In this document: positions 53,898 through 62,377 of the stretch, in pieces | Layout of the letters: each line of letters begins with the position of its first letter | Position numbering within the stretch: the first letter of the stretch is position 1 | From: Winogradskyella sp. | GTDB lineage: Bacteria; Bacteroidota; Bacteroidia; Flavobacteriales; Flavobacteriaceae | Length of the DNA stretch: 64,000 bases | Reading direction: 5' to 3' | NCBI RefSeq assembly: GCF_003712105.1 | Contig: NZ_RHLG01000001.1 | Location: 920,889-984,888 of the forward strand | Notes under the pieces: model-generated | Told to the model about the DNA's origin: nothing | The model's input: only the letters and a program-made list of their open reading frames with translations | Databases searched by the model: none | Translations under genes and position numbers: made by a program

Positions 53898-56800
53898 ATG
53901 TCATCTAACAAGAAATACTGGAAAAGTGTTGAAGAGCTAAACGAGAATAGCTCTATTGTTGAGACGCTAAGACAAAACGAGTTTGTGGAAGAAATTCCTA
54001 CAGATGAGTTTTTAGGAGATAAAGAAACTTTAGAAGCTTCATCTACTACGCGTCGTGATTTCTTAAAATATGTTGGTTTTAGTACAGCAGCAGCTTCTTT
54101 AGCAGCCTGTGAAGGACCAGTTGTAAAATCGATACCTTATGTTGTTCAGCCAAAGGAAATAGTTCCTGGTGTGGCTAACTACTATGCAACGACAATTGCA
54201 GATGGTTACGATTTTGCTAGTGTTTTAGTGAAAACAAGAGAAGGAAGACCAATTAAAATTGAAAACAATAAACTAGCAAAAACAAATGCTAACGCTAATG
54301 CTAGAGTTCATGCTTCGATTTTAGGATTATATGATAGTCTTCGTGTAAAATCACCAATGAAAGGTGATGCAGAAATCTCATGGGATGCATTTATTTCAGA
54401 AACTAAAGATGTATTAAGTAAAGTAGGTGATAAAGAGATTGTGTTATTAACGCAAACTTTTGCAAGTCCATCAACTTCAAAATTAGTTGCTGAATTTTCA
54501 GGAAACTATACTAATGTACGTCATGTAGTATATGATGCTATTTCAGAATCAGCAGCTTTAGATGCCTTCCAAGCAAAATATGGTAAGCGTGCTTTAGCTA
54601 ACTATGATTTTTCTAAGGCAATGACAATAGTGTCTGTTGGTGCTGACTTCTTAGGTGATTGGCAAGGTGGAGGATTTGATGAAGCTTATGCTGCTAAACG
54701 AATCCCTGATCATGGTAAGATGTCACGCCACATTCAGTTTGAGTCTAACATGTCTCTTTCTGGAGCAAATGCAGATAAACGTGTAGCATTAACACCAAGC
54801 CAACAAAAACAAGCATTAGCCAAATTACACAGTTTAGTAGTTGGTGGTTCTGTTTCAGTTGACTTACCAGAAGCTATTAATACGGCAGTTCAGAATGCTG
54901 CGACAGAATTAAAGAAGGCTGGTAGTAATGGTGTTGTTGTTACTGGTATTCAAGATGTAAATGCTCAAACAGTTGCTTTAGAAATTAATGAAGCATTATC
55001 AAGTAAAGCATTTGATACTAAAAATGTTATCCTCACAAGACAAGGAAACGATAAAGCCGTAGCACAACTTGTAGCAGATATGAAAGCTGGAACTGTTGGT
55101 GCTTTAGTAATGTGTGGCGTTAATCCTATGTACACATTACCTAATTCTGCTGATTTTGCTGAAGGTTTAAAGAATACAACATCTATTGCTTTTTCGATGA
55201 AGCAAGATGAGACAGCTACACAATGTAACTACATTGCAGCTGCGCCTCACAGTTTAGAATCTTGGGGTGATTTTGAGATGAAAGCTGGTCATTACAGTTT
55301 AATGCAACCAACGATTCGTCCATTATTCGATACAAAACAATTTCAAGATGTATTATTAGCTTGGTCTGATAACACAACTACATATAATGACTACATCAAA
55401 ACGAATTGGAGAGATTCAATTCTTAATGGTGCATCATTCAACAACGCTTTACATGATGGTGCTTTTGTTGCTGAAGCTTCAGTAGAAGAAGAATCTTCTG
55501 ATACTGCAGATGCAGGTGAAACTCCAAATGGAGATGCAGCCAGAGCATTAGCTGCTTCTGCAAAATCTAATGGAATGGAGTTAGCGTTGTATGCCAAAAC
55601 CGGAATGGGAGATGGACAACAAGCTAATAACCCTTGGTTACAAGAGTTTCCAGATCCAATCTCAAGAGCAACTTGGGATAACTACCTAACAATATCTAAA
55701 TCTGATGCTGATGGTTTAGGATTAGAAAACTGGAACGTAGCCAATGGTGGACTTAACGGTAGCTTGGCGGACGTAACAGTAAATGGTGTTACAATAAATA
55801 ACATACCTGTTTTAATTCAACCAGGTCAAGCAAAAGGATCTGTAGGATTATCATTTGGTTATGGCCGTACAGCTGGTGTTAAAGAAGAAATGCAAACTGG
55901 TGTAAATGCTTATGCATTATACCAAGGCTTTGATACTATACAACAAGTTGCAATCTCTAAAGCTTCAGGTGAGCATGAATTTGCATGTGTACAATTGCAC
56001 AATACTTTAATGGGTCGTGGCGATATTATTAAAGAAACAACTCTTGAAATATTTAACACAAAGGATAAGCACTATTGGAATGCAATTCCTGAAGTATCAT
56101 TAAATCATATTGAAACTCCCGTAACTTCTCCAGATGTTGATTTATGGGATTCGTTTGATCGTTCAATAGGACATCACTTTAACTTATCTATTGATTTAAA
56201 TGCATGTACAGGATGTGGTGCTTGTGTCATCGCTTGTCACACTGAAAATAACGTTCCTGTAGTTGGTAAATCAGAGATGCGTCGTAGCCGTGATATGCAC
56301 TGGTTACGTATTGATAGATATTATTCTTCTGAAGATAGTTTTGATCAAGATATAGATAAAAAAGAGAATATCTCTGGTTTAGGAAGCTCATTAAGTGAGT
56401 TTGGAGAAATGGAAAATCCTGCGGATAATCCACAAGTGGTATTCCAACCAGTAATGTGTCAGCATTGTAATCACGCACCTTGTGAAACTGTATGTCCTGT
56501 TGCGGCAACATCTCACGGGCGTCAAGGTCAAAACCATATGGCATATAACCGTTGTGTAGGTACACGTTACTGCGCAAACAACTGTCCATACAAAGTACGT
56601 CGTTTCAACTGGTTCTTATACAATGAGAATGATGAGTTCGATTACTTCATGAATGATGATCTTGGTCGTATGGTATTAAACCCAGATGTGACTGTAAGAT
56701 CTCGTGGTGTTATGGAAAAATGTACAATGTGTATCCAAAAGACGCAGAAAACAATCCTAGACGCAAAACGTGACGGAAGAGAAATTGAAGATGGAGAATT

Positions 56801-56981
56801 CCAAACAGCATGTTCTGCTGCTTGTGGAAGTGGTGCAATGGTATTTGGTGATGTAAATGATAAAGAAAGTAAAGTTGCAAAACTTAAAGAAGATGACCGT
56901 ATGTATCATTTATTAGAGTATGTAGGTACAAAACCTAATGTATTCTACCATACGAAGATTAGAAATACGAAAGAAGCTTAA
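53898..56981 (+). CDS. actB: Alternative complex III subunit ActB, iron-sulfur protein
   Basis: This 1027-residue protein has a twin-arginine motif (R52-R53 in TRRDFLKYVG) and a lipobox-like SLAAC (Cys71). A large molybdopterin-oxidoreductase-like region that has lost cofactor binding in this family follows. The C-terminal four-cluster ferredoxin domain (from about 770) has CTGCGACVIACH, CQHCNHAPCETVCP, CVGTRYCANNCP, CTMC and CSAACG. It relays electrons from quinol oxidation in ActC/ActF to ActA on the periplasmic side. The start is the ATG at 53898; an in-frame ATG at 53865 overlaps actA. Confidence 0.95.
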   Translation: MSSNKKYWKSVEELNENSSIVETLRQNEFVEEIPTDEFLGDKETLEASSTTRRDFLKYVGFSTAAASLAACEGPVVKSIPYVVQPKEIVPGVANYYATTIADGYDFASVLVKTREGRPIKIENNKLAKTNANANARVHASILGLYDSLRVKSPMKGDAEISWDAFISETKDVLSKVGDKEIVLLTQTFASPSTSKLVAEFSGNYTNVRHVVYDAISESAALDAFQAKYGKRALANYDFSKAMTIVSVGADFLGDWQGGGFDEAYAAKRIPDHGKMSRHIQFESNMSLSGANADKRVALTPSQQKQALAKLHSLVVGGSVSVDLPEAINTAVQNAATELKKAGSNGVVVTGIQDVNAQTVALEINEALSSKAFDTKNVILTRQGNDKAVAQLVADMKAGTVGALVMCGVNPMYTLPNSADFAEGLKNTTSIAFSMKQDETATQCNYIAAAPHSLESWGDFEMKAGHYSLMQPTIRPLFDTKQFQDVLLAWSDNTTTYNDYIKTNWRDSILNGASFNNALHDGAFVAEASVEEESSDTADAGETPNGDAARALAASAKSNGMELALYAKTGMGDGQQANNPWLQEFPDPISRATWDNYLTISKSDADGLGLENWNVANGGLNGSLADVTVNGVTINNIPVLIQPGQAKGSVGLSFGYGRTAGVKEEMQTGVNAYALYQGFDTIQQVAISKASGEHEFACVQLHNTLMGRGDIIKETTLEIFNTKDKHYWNAIPEVSLNHIETPVTSPDVDLWDSFDRSIGHHFNLSIDLNACTGCGACVIACHTENNVPVVGKSEMRRSRDMHWLRIDRYYSSEDSFDQDIDKKENISGLGSSLSEFGEMENPADNPQVVFQPVMCQHCNHAPCETVCPVAATSHGRQGQNHMAYNRCVGTRYCANNCPYKVRRFNWFLYNENDEFDYFMNDDLGRMVLNPDVTVRSRGVMEKCTMCIQKTQKTILDAKRDGREIEDGEFQTACSAACGSGAMVFGDVNDKESKVAKLKEDDRMYHLLEYVGTKPNVFYHTKIRNTKEA

Positions 56982-57008
56982 AATTAATAAAGAAATCAAT
57001 ATATAATT

Positions 57009-58736
57009 ATGGCGTCTCATTACGAAGCACCTATTAGAAGACCTTTAGTAACAGGAGAAAAATCCTATCACGACGTAACTGTCGAAGTTGCTAGACCTGT
57101 CGAAGGTAAAGCCAATAAATCATGGTGGATTGTATTTTCAATCGCTTTGGTTGCTTTTCTTTGGGGTATAGGTTGTATTATTTATACGATATCTACAGGT
57201 ATTGGAGTTTGGGGTCTTAATAAGACTGTTAACTGGGCTTGGGATATTACAAACTTTGTTTGGTGGGTTGGTATTGGTCACGCAGGAACACTTATTTCCG
57301 CGGTACTTTTATTATTCCGTCAAAAATGGCGTATGGCTATTAACCGTTCGGCAGAGGCAATGACAATTTTCTCTGTTGTACAAGCAGGTTTATTCCCAAT
57401 TATCCACATGGGTCGTCCTTGGTTAGCTTACTGGGTATTACCTATACCAAACCAGTTTGGATCTCTATGGGTTAACTTTAACTCACCATTACTTTGGGAT
57501 GTATTCGCAATCTCTACATACTTATCGGTGTCATTAGTATTCTGGTGGACAGGTTTATTACCGGATTTTGCAATGATTAGAGATAGAGCCGTTAAGCCAT
57601 TCCAAAAGAAAATATATTCATTAATAAGTTTTGGTTGGTCTGGTAGAGCAAAAGACTGGCAACGTTTTGAAGAAGTATCATTAGTATTAGCAGGTTTAGC
57701 TACACCACTTGTACTTTCTGTACACACCATTGTATCTTTTGACTTCGCCACTTCAGTGATTCCTGGTTGGCATACTACCATTTTCCCACCATACTTTGTC
57801 GCGGGTGCGATTTTCTCAGGGTTTGCCATGGTAAACACCTTACTTATTATCATGAGAAAAGTGTGTAGCCTAGAAGATTATATTACAGTACAACATATTG
57901 AGTTGATGAATATCGTCATCATGATAACGGGTTCAATCGTAGGTGTGGCTTATATTACAGAGTTATTTATTGCATGGTATTCCGGTGTTGAGTACGAGCA
58001 GTATGCCTTCTTAAACAGAGCTACTGGACCTTACTGGTGGGCGTATTGGGCAATGATGTCTTGTAACGTATTCTCTCCACAATTCATGTGGTTTAAGAAA
58101 TTAAGAACTAGTATCATGTTCTCTTTCTTTATCTCTATTGTAGTAAATATAGGAATGTGGTTTGAGCGTTTTGTAATTATCGTAACGTCGTTACACAGAG
58201 ATTACTTACCATCGTCTTGGACAATGTTCTCACCAACGTTTGTAGATATAGGAATATTTATCGGTACAATCGGATTCTTCTTTGTACTCTTCTTATTATA
58301 CTCACGTACATTCCCAGTAATTGCGCAAGCTGAGGTAAAAACAATTCTTAAATCTTCAGGTGAACGCTATAAAAGAATTAGAGAAAGCGGACAAAGTTTA
58401 GTGGGAACTGGCGCTGATGAAAAGACATCCAGTGTAGCCCCAGTCGCTGAGACTTCAGAGAGTTCAACTGGTGATAATACAGAAAAATTAAACAGCCTAT
58501 TTGGAACCATCGGAACATTTGATGCTGCTACTGAAACTGCAGATGATTTAAAGAAAATAAATGGTGTTGGTCCTAAGATGGAAGAAGTGTTAAACAGCAT
58601 TGGTATTTATACATTCTTACAAGTAAGTAAGATGACTAAAACAGAATACGACTTGTTAGATTCAATCACAGGTTCTTTCCCAGGAAGAGCAGAACGTGAT
58701 GATTGGGCAGGGCAAGCTAAAAATTTATTAAACTAA
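57009..58736 (+). CDS. actC: Alternative complex III subunit ActC (NrfD-type) with C-terminal HhH extension
   Basis: This 575-residue protein is an NrfD/PsrC-type membrane subunit with about ten transmembrane helices (about 40-445). It carries the quinol-site region (IGHAGTLISAVLLLFRQ, VLSVHTIVSFDFA). After a Ser/Thr/Glu-rich linker (about 455-510), the last 60 residues form a helix-hairpin-helix-like domain (DDLKKINGVGPKMEEVLNSI). This domain is not part of the core ActC fold and faces the cytoplasm or periplasm depending on topology. The NrfD part oxidises menaquinol. Confidence 0.94.
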   Translation: MASHYEAPIRRPLVTGEKSYHDVTVEVARPVEGKANKSWWIVFSIALVAFLWGIGCIIYTISTGIGVWGLNKTVNWAWDITNFVWWVGIGHAGTLISAVLLLFRQKWRMAINRSAEAMTIFSVVQAGLFPIIHMGRPWLAYWVLPIPNQFGSLWVNFNSPLLWDVFAISTYLSVSLVFWWTGLLPDFAMIRDRAVKPFQKKIYSLISFGWSGRAKDWQRFEEVSLVLAGLATPLVLSVHTIVSFDFATSVIPGWHTTIFPPYFVAGAIFSGFAMVNTLLIIMRKVCSLEDYITVQHIELMNIVIMITGSIVGVAYITELFIAWYSGVEYEQYAFLNRATGPYWWAYWAMMSCNVFSPQFMWFKKLRTSIMFSFFISIVVNIGMWFERFVIIVTSLHRDYLPSSWTMFSPTFVDIGIFIGTIGFFFVLFLLYSRTFPVIAQAEVKTILKSSGERYKRIRESGQSLVGTGADEKTSSVAPVAETSESSTGDNTEKLNSLFGTIGTFDAATETADDLKKINGVGPKMEEVLNSIGIYTFLQVSKMTKTEYDLLDSITGSFPGRAERDDWAGQAKNLLN

Positions 58737-58744
58737 TATAGTAT

Positions 58745-59284
58745 ATGGAAGCTTCAAAAGTAATTCATGCTATCTATAATGATGATGATATTTTAATGTC
58801 AGCCGTTAAAAAGGTTAAGGCAGAAAAGCATCATATCGAAGAAATATATACACCGTTTCCAGTTCACGGACTAGACAAAGCAATGGGATTAGCACCAACT
58901 CGTATTGCCATTACATCATTTATGTATGGTTGTGTTGGACTAACAGTTGCAATTGTAATGATGAATTATATCATGATTAAAGATTGGCCACAAGATATAG
59001 GTGGTAAGCCGAGCTTTAGTTATATAGAAAATATGCCTGCATTTGTACCTATTATGTTTGAGCTTACGGTATTCTTTGCAGCACACTTAATGGTCATTAC
59101 ATTTTATTTACGCAGTAGAATGTGGCCATTTAAAAAAGCTGAAAACCCAGATCCTAGAACAACGGACGATCATTTCCTTATGGAAATCGCTGTACATGGT
59201 AATGAGGAAGAACTTATTAGCCTTCTTCAAGAAACTGGAGCTGTTGAAATTAATAGTATTGATAAAGACGAAGACCCACATTAG
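58745..59284 (+). CDS. actD: Alternative complex III subunit ActD (DUF3341)
   Basis: This 179-residue protein is a DUF3341 protein with an N-terminal alpha/beta part (IYNDDDILMSAVKKVKAEKH) and two transmembrane helices (about 58-78 and 98-122, the pair that anchors it). It ends in an acidic tail. It sits between actC and actE, with 8 and 1 bp gaps, as in other act operons. ActD is a structural subunit near the quinol-oxidising membrane subunits. Confidence 0.93.
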   Translation: MEASKVIHAIYNDDDILMSAVKKVKAEKHHIEEIYTPFPVHGLDKAMGLAPTRIAITSFMYGCVGLTVAIVMMNYIMIKDWPQDIGGKPSFSYIENMPAFVPIMFELTVFFAAHLMVITFYLRSRMWPFKKAENPDPRTTDDHFLMEIAVHGNEEELISLLQETGAVEINSIDKDEDPH

Positions 59285-59285
59285 T

Positions 59286-59840
59286 ATGAAGACAACTTTA
59301 AAAATAACAGTAGTATTAGTAATGCTATTAAGTATAGTGTCTTGTAATAAAAAGTCGAGACGTAACTATCAATATATGCCTAATATGTATCAATCTGTTG
59401 GTTACGAAGCTTACCAAGAGTCAGATGCTTTTAAAAACGGTAAAGAAGGACAGTTACCAGTTGAAGGTACAATTCCTAGAGGCTATACGCTATACGAAAT
59501 CGAAGATACCAATGATGGCTATGAGTATGCTAAAGCTAACCTTGAAAGCCCATTAGACACAACAACAGTAGATTACGATAGAGGTAAAGAACTATACGAT
59601 ATTTATTGCACCATATGTCATGGTAATAAAGGAGCTGGTAACGGTTATTTAGGCGAGGGTAATAGAGAACTTATCTTACCAGGAAGTTATGCAGTAAAGG
59701 AATTAACCGCCGGTAGCATATATCATGTTATTTACTATGGTAAAAATAGTATGGGTTCTTACGCCAACTTTATGAGTGAAGAAGAACGCTGGCAAGTTGT
59801 TGCTTATGTTGAAAAACTAAAAGCAGAATTAGAAAAATAA
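59286..59840 (+). CDS. actE: Alternative complex III subunit ActE, mono-heme cytochrome c lipoprotein
   Basis: This 184-residue lipoprotein (MKTTLKITVVLVMLLSIVSC, lipidated Cys20) carries a single heme motif CTICH near residue 115 and a likely axial methionine in NSMGSYANFM. It is the mono-heme subunit of ACIII. The ATG one base after the actD stop is used. An earlier in-frame ATG at 59196 lies inside actD and would destroy the lipobox position. Confidence 0.94.
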   Translation: MKTTLKITVVLVMLLSIVSCNKKSRRNYQYMPNMYQSVGYEAYQESDAFKNGKEGQLPVEGTIPRGYTLYEIEDTNDGYEYAKANLESPLDTTTVDYDRGKELYDIYCTICHGNKGAGNGYLGEGNRELILPGSYAVKELTAGSIYHVIYYGKNSMGSYANFMSEEERWQVVAYVEKLKAELEK

Positions 59841-59862
59841 GATTTAGATAAAGAGTATATAA

Positions 59863-61257
59863 ATGGAATATAAATTCTCAAATCGATTAAAGATAGCGTC
59901 AATTGTCCTGATAGTAATTGGTCTTTTAGGAGTTGGTTATGGTTTTTGGGATTCACATAATTATAAGACTGTTGAAGACGTTGAAAAATTATTAGCTTCA
60001 GAAGCACATCATGGTGGACATGCAGCTGAAGGTCATGGTGATGCCCATGCCGAAGAATCTCATGGAGAATCTCACAGCGACCATGCAGAAGCAGCTGAAG
60101 GTCATGGTGAGGCTCACGCCGATGAAGCTCACAGTGGTGATCATGCAGAAGAAGGACATATGAGTCATGAAGCGCATGTACTTCATCAAATACATAACAG
60201 ACCATATGCAGCATTATATGTAGCAGCATTTTTCTTTTTTATGATTGCATTAGGTGTTTTAGCGTTTTATGCAATACAATATGCAGCGCAAGCAGGTTGG
60301 TCTCCTGTACTCTTTAGGGTTATGGAAGGTATTACCTATTATGTATTACCAGGAGGTATTTTAGTATTACTTATAGCATATTTTGGAGGGTCTCATTTAT
60401 TTATTTGGATGGATCAAGATGTAGTTGCTCATGACGAAATTATTCAAGGTAAAATAGGATGGCTCAACAAGCCTTGGTTCTTTATCAGAGGAATTATTTT
60501 CTTAGGTGGTTGGTCTTTGTATCGTTACTTCTCACGTAAGTTCTCTTTAGCTCAAGACAATGCTGAAGGTAACAGTAACTTCAAGAAAAACTTCAGAATA
60601 TCTGCAGCATTCTTAGTATTCTATATTTATACAGAATCGATGATGTCTTGGGATTGGATAATGTCTGTTGATCCTCACTGGTTTAGTACATTATTTGGAT
60701 GGTATGTATTTGCAAGTATGTTTGTAAGTGGTATTACCGTAATAGCATTAATCTCTATATACTTAAAATCTAAAGGATTGCTTGAGTTTGTAAACGATAG
60801 TCATCTACATGACCTTGCTAAGTTTATGTTTGGTATAAGTATTTTCTGGACATATTTATGGTTCTCACAATTTATGCTAATCTGGTACTCAAACATACCT
60901 GAAGAAGTAGTGTACTTTGTTGCTAGAATTGAAGACTATAAAATTACATTTTTCGGAATGGTAGCTATGAACTTTATTTTCCCATTATTACTATTAATGA
61001 ATAGTGATTATAAGCGAATTCCTTGGTTTGTAGTTATGGCTGGTATTGTAATATTATGTGGTCACTATTTAGATGTGTTCAACATGATTATGCCTGCAAC
61101 AGTAAGTGACAGATGGTTTATAGGAGCACCAGAACTTGGAGCGGTATGCTTATTTGCTGGTTTATTTCTGTTAATCGTATTCTATGCGCTTAGTAAAGCA
61201 CCTTTATTGGCAAAAGGAAACCCATTTATGAAAGAAAGTGAACACTTTCATTATTAA
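59863..61257 (+). CDS. actF: Alternative complex III subunit ActF (NrfD-type) with His-rich insert
   Basis: This 464-residue protein is the second NrfD-like membrane subunit, with about ten transmembrane helices from residue 12 to the C-terminus. Between helix 1 (about 12-28) and helix 2 (about 116-135) is a segment from residue 49 to 111 with 17 histidines, alternating with Glu, Ala and Gly (AAEGHGDAHAEESH). A 23-residue stretch of it is an imperfect duplicate (bases 60022 and 60091). The loop is probably periplasmic or cytoplasmic by topology; metal binding is plausible but unproven. The remainder matches the ActF family. Confidence 0.93.
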   Translation: MEYKFSNRLKIASIVLIVIGLLGVGYGFWDSHNYKTVEDVEKLLASEAHHGGHAAEGHGDAHAEESHGESHSDHAEAAEGHGEAHADEAHSGDHAEEGHMSHEAHVLHQIHNRPYAALYVAAFFFFMIALGVLAFYAIQYAAQAGWSPVLFRVMEGITYYVLPGGILVLLIAYFGGSHLFIWMDQDVVAHDEIIQGKIGWLNKPWFFIRGIIFLGGWSLYRYFSRKFSLAQDNAEGNSNFKKNFRISAAFLVFYIYTESMMSWDWIMSVDPHWFSTLFGWYVFASMFVSGITVIALISIYLKSKGLLEFVNDSHLHDLAKFMFGISIFWTYLWFSQFMLIWYSNIPEEVVYFVARIEDYKITFFGMVAMNFIFPLLLLMNSDYKRIPWFVVMAGIVILCGHYLDVFNMIMPATVSDRWFIGAPELGAVCLFAGLFLLIVFYALSKAPLLAKGNPFMKESEHFHY

Positions 61258-61282
61258 TTAAAAATTAAGAACTGAAACGATA

Positions 61283-62344
61283 ATGACAACTTTGTTAATT
61301 TTCATAATAGTATTATTTGTAGCCATTGCAATTTGGCAAATGGTTAAGATATTTGATTTGGCTCAAGTCGGTGCCGCATCTAGTAATCAAGTAGCAACAG
61401 ATAAGGACAATCGCTTTAATGGTTACATGATGATAGGTTTCTTAATCTTCATTTATGTGATTACAATATTATGTTTTGTGTACTTGGGCGACTTACCATT
61501 AATGTCTAATTCAGCATCAGAACATGGTCCAGGTTTGGATAGCTTAATGGTTATCTCAATGGTTATCATATTCATTGTACAAACAGTAACCCAATTTTTA
61601 CTACACTACTTTGCCTATAAGTATAAAGGTGAAAAAGGCCGTAAAGCTTTGTTTTATGCAGATAATAATACTTTAGAATTCATCTGGACAATAATCCCAG
61701 TGATTGTTTTAGCAGGACTTATTATCTACGGTCTATTTACTTGGAATGACATCATGAATGTAGACGAAAGCGATGATCCAATGGTAGTAGAATTGTATGC
61801 ACAACAATTTAACTGGAAAGCAAGATATGGTGGCGAGGACAACGTATTAGGTAAAGCTAATGTAAGATTAATAGATATTGATAGAAACAATACACTTGGT
61901 GTAGATGAAGATGATCCAAATGCTCAAGATGATGTAATAGTAACAGAATTACATTTGCCAGTTGGAAGACCAATACTCTTTAAAATGCGTTCGCAAGATG
62001 TTTTACACTCTGCATATATGCCTCACTTTAGAGCACAAATGAATTGCGTTCCTGGTATGGTTACTCAGTTTGCTTTTACGCCAACAGTGACTACTGCTGA
62101 GATGAGAGCAAATCCTGACATGCAGGATAAAGTTGCAAATATCAACGCGCTTCGTGCGCAGCGTAAAGCTGAAATTGAAGAAGCAGGTCAAGATTTAGTT
62201 TATGAGTTCGATTACTTATTATTATGTAATAAAATCTGCGGAAAATCTCATTACAATATGCAAATGAAGATTATAGTAGAGACTCAAGAAGAATATGACG
62301 CATGGATGAAAGAACAGAAAACGTTCGAGAATTCATTGAATTAA
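61283..62344 (+). CDS. coxB: Cytochrome c oxidase subunit II
   Basis: This 353-residue protein has an extra N-terminal helix, then the two canonical subunit II helices (about 83-108 and 128-150). The periplasmic cupredoxin domain follows, with the aromatic electron-entry motif (AQQFNWKARYGG), HSAYMPHFRAQMN and the dinuclear copper-A site CNKICGKSHYNM. In the CuA motif the usual Glu between the cysteines is replaced by Lys. This should be tolerated because that residue ligates through its backbone carbonyl. It delivers electrons from cytochrome c or ACIII to subunit I. Confidence 0.94.
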   Translation: MTTLLIFIIVLFVAIAIWQMVKIFDLAQVGAASSNQVATDKDNRFNGYMMIGFLIFIYVITILCFVYLGDLPLMSNSASEHGPGLDSLMVISMVIIFIVQTVTQFLLHYFAYKYKGEKGRKALFYADNNTLEFIWTIIPVIVLAGLIIYGLFTWNDIMNVDESDDPMVVELYAQQFNWKARYGGEDNVLGKANVRLIDIDRNNTLGVDEDDPNAQDDVIVTELHLPVGRPILFKMRSQDVLHSAYMPHFRAQMNCVPGMVTQFAFTPTVTTAEMRANPDMQDKVANINALRAQRKAEIEEAGQDLVYEFDYLLLCNKICGKSHYNMQMKIIVETQEEYDAWMKEQKTFENSLN

Positions 62345-62377
62345 TATAAAATTGTTTTAAGAAAAAGATAAAAGATT

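Noticed and set aside
56227-56589. A 120-residue frame opposite the iron-sulfur part of actB
   Set aside because: It lies inside strongly conserved actB sequence and its Tyr/Gln-rich translation is an antisense artefact.
59804-60229. A 141-residue His/Leu-rich frame on the minus strand
   Set aside because: It is the antisense of the His-rich loop of ActF and has no start context or family match.
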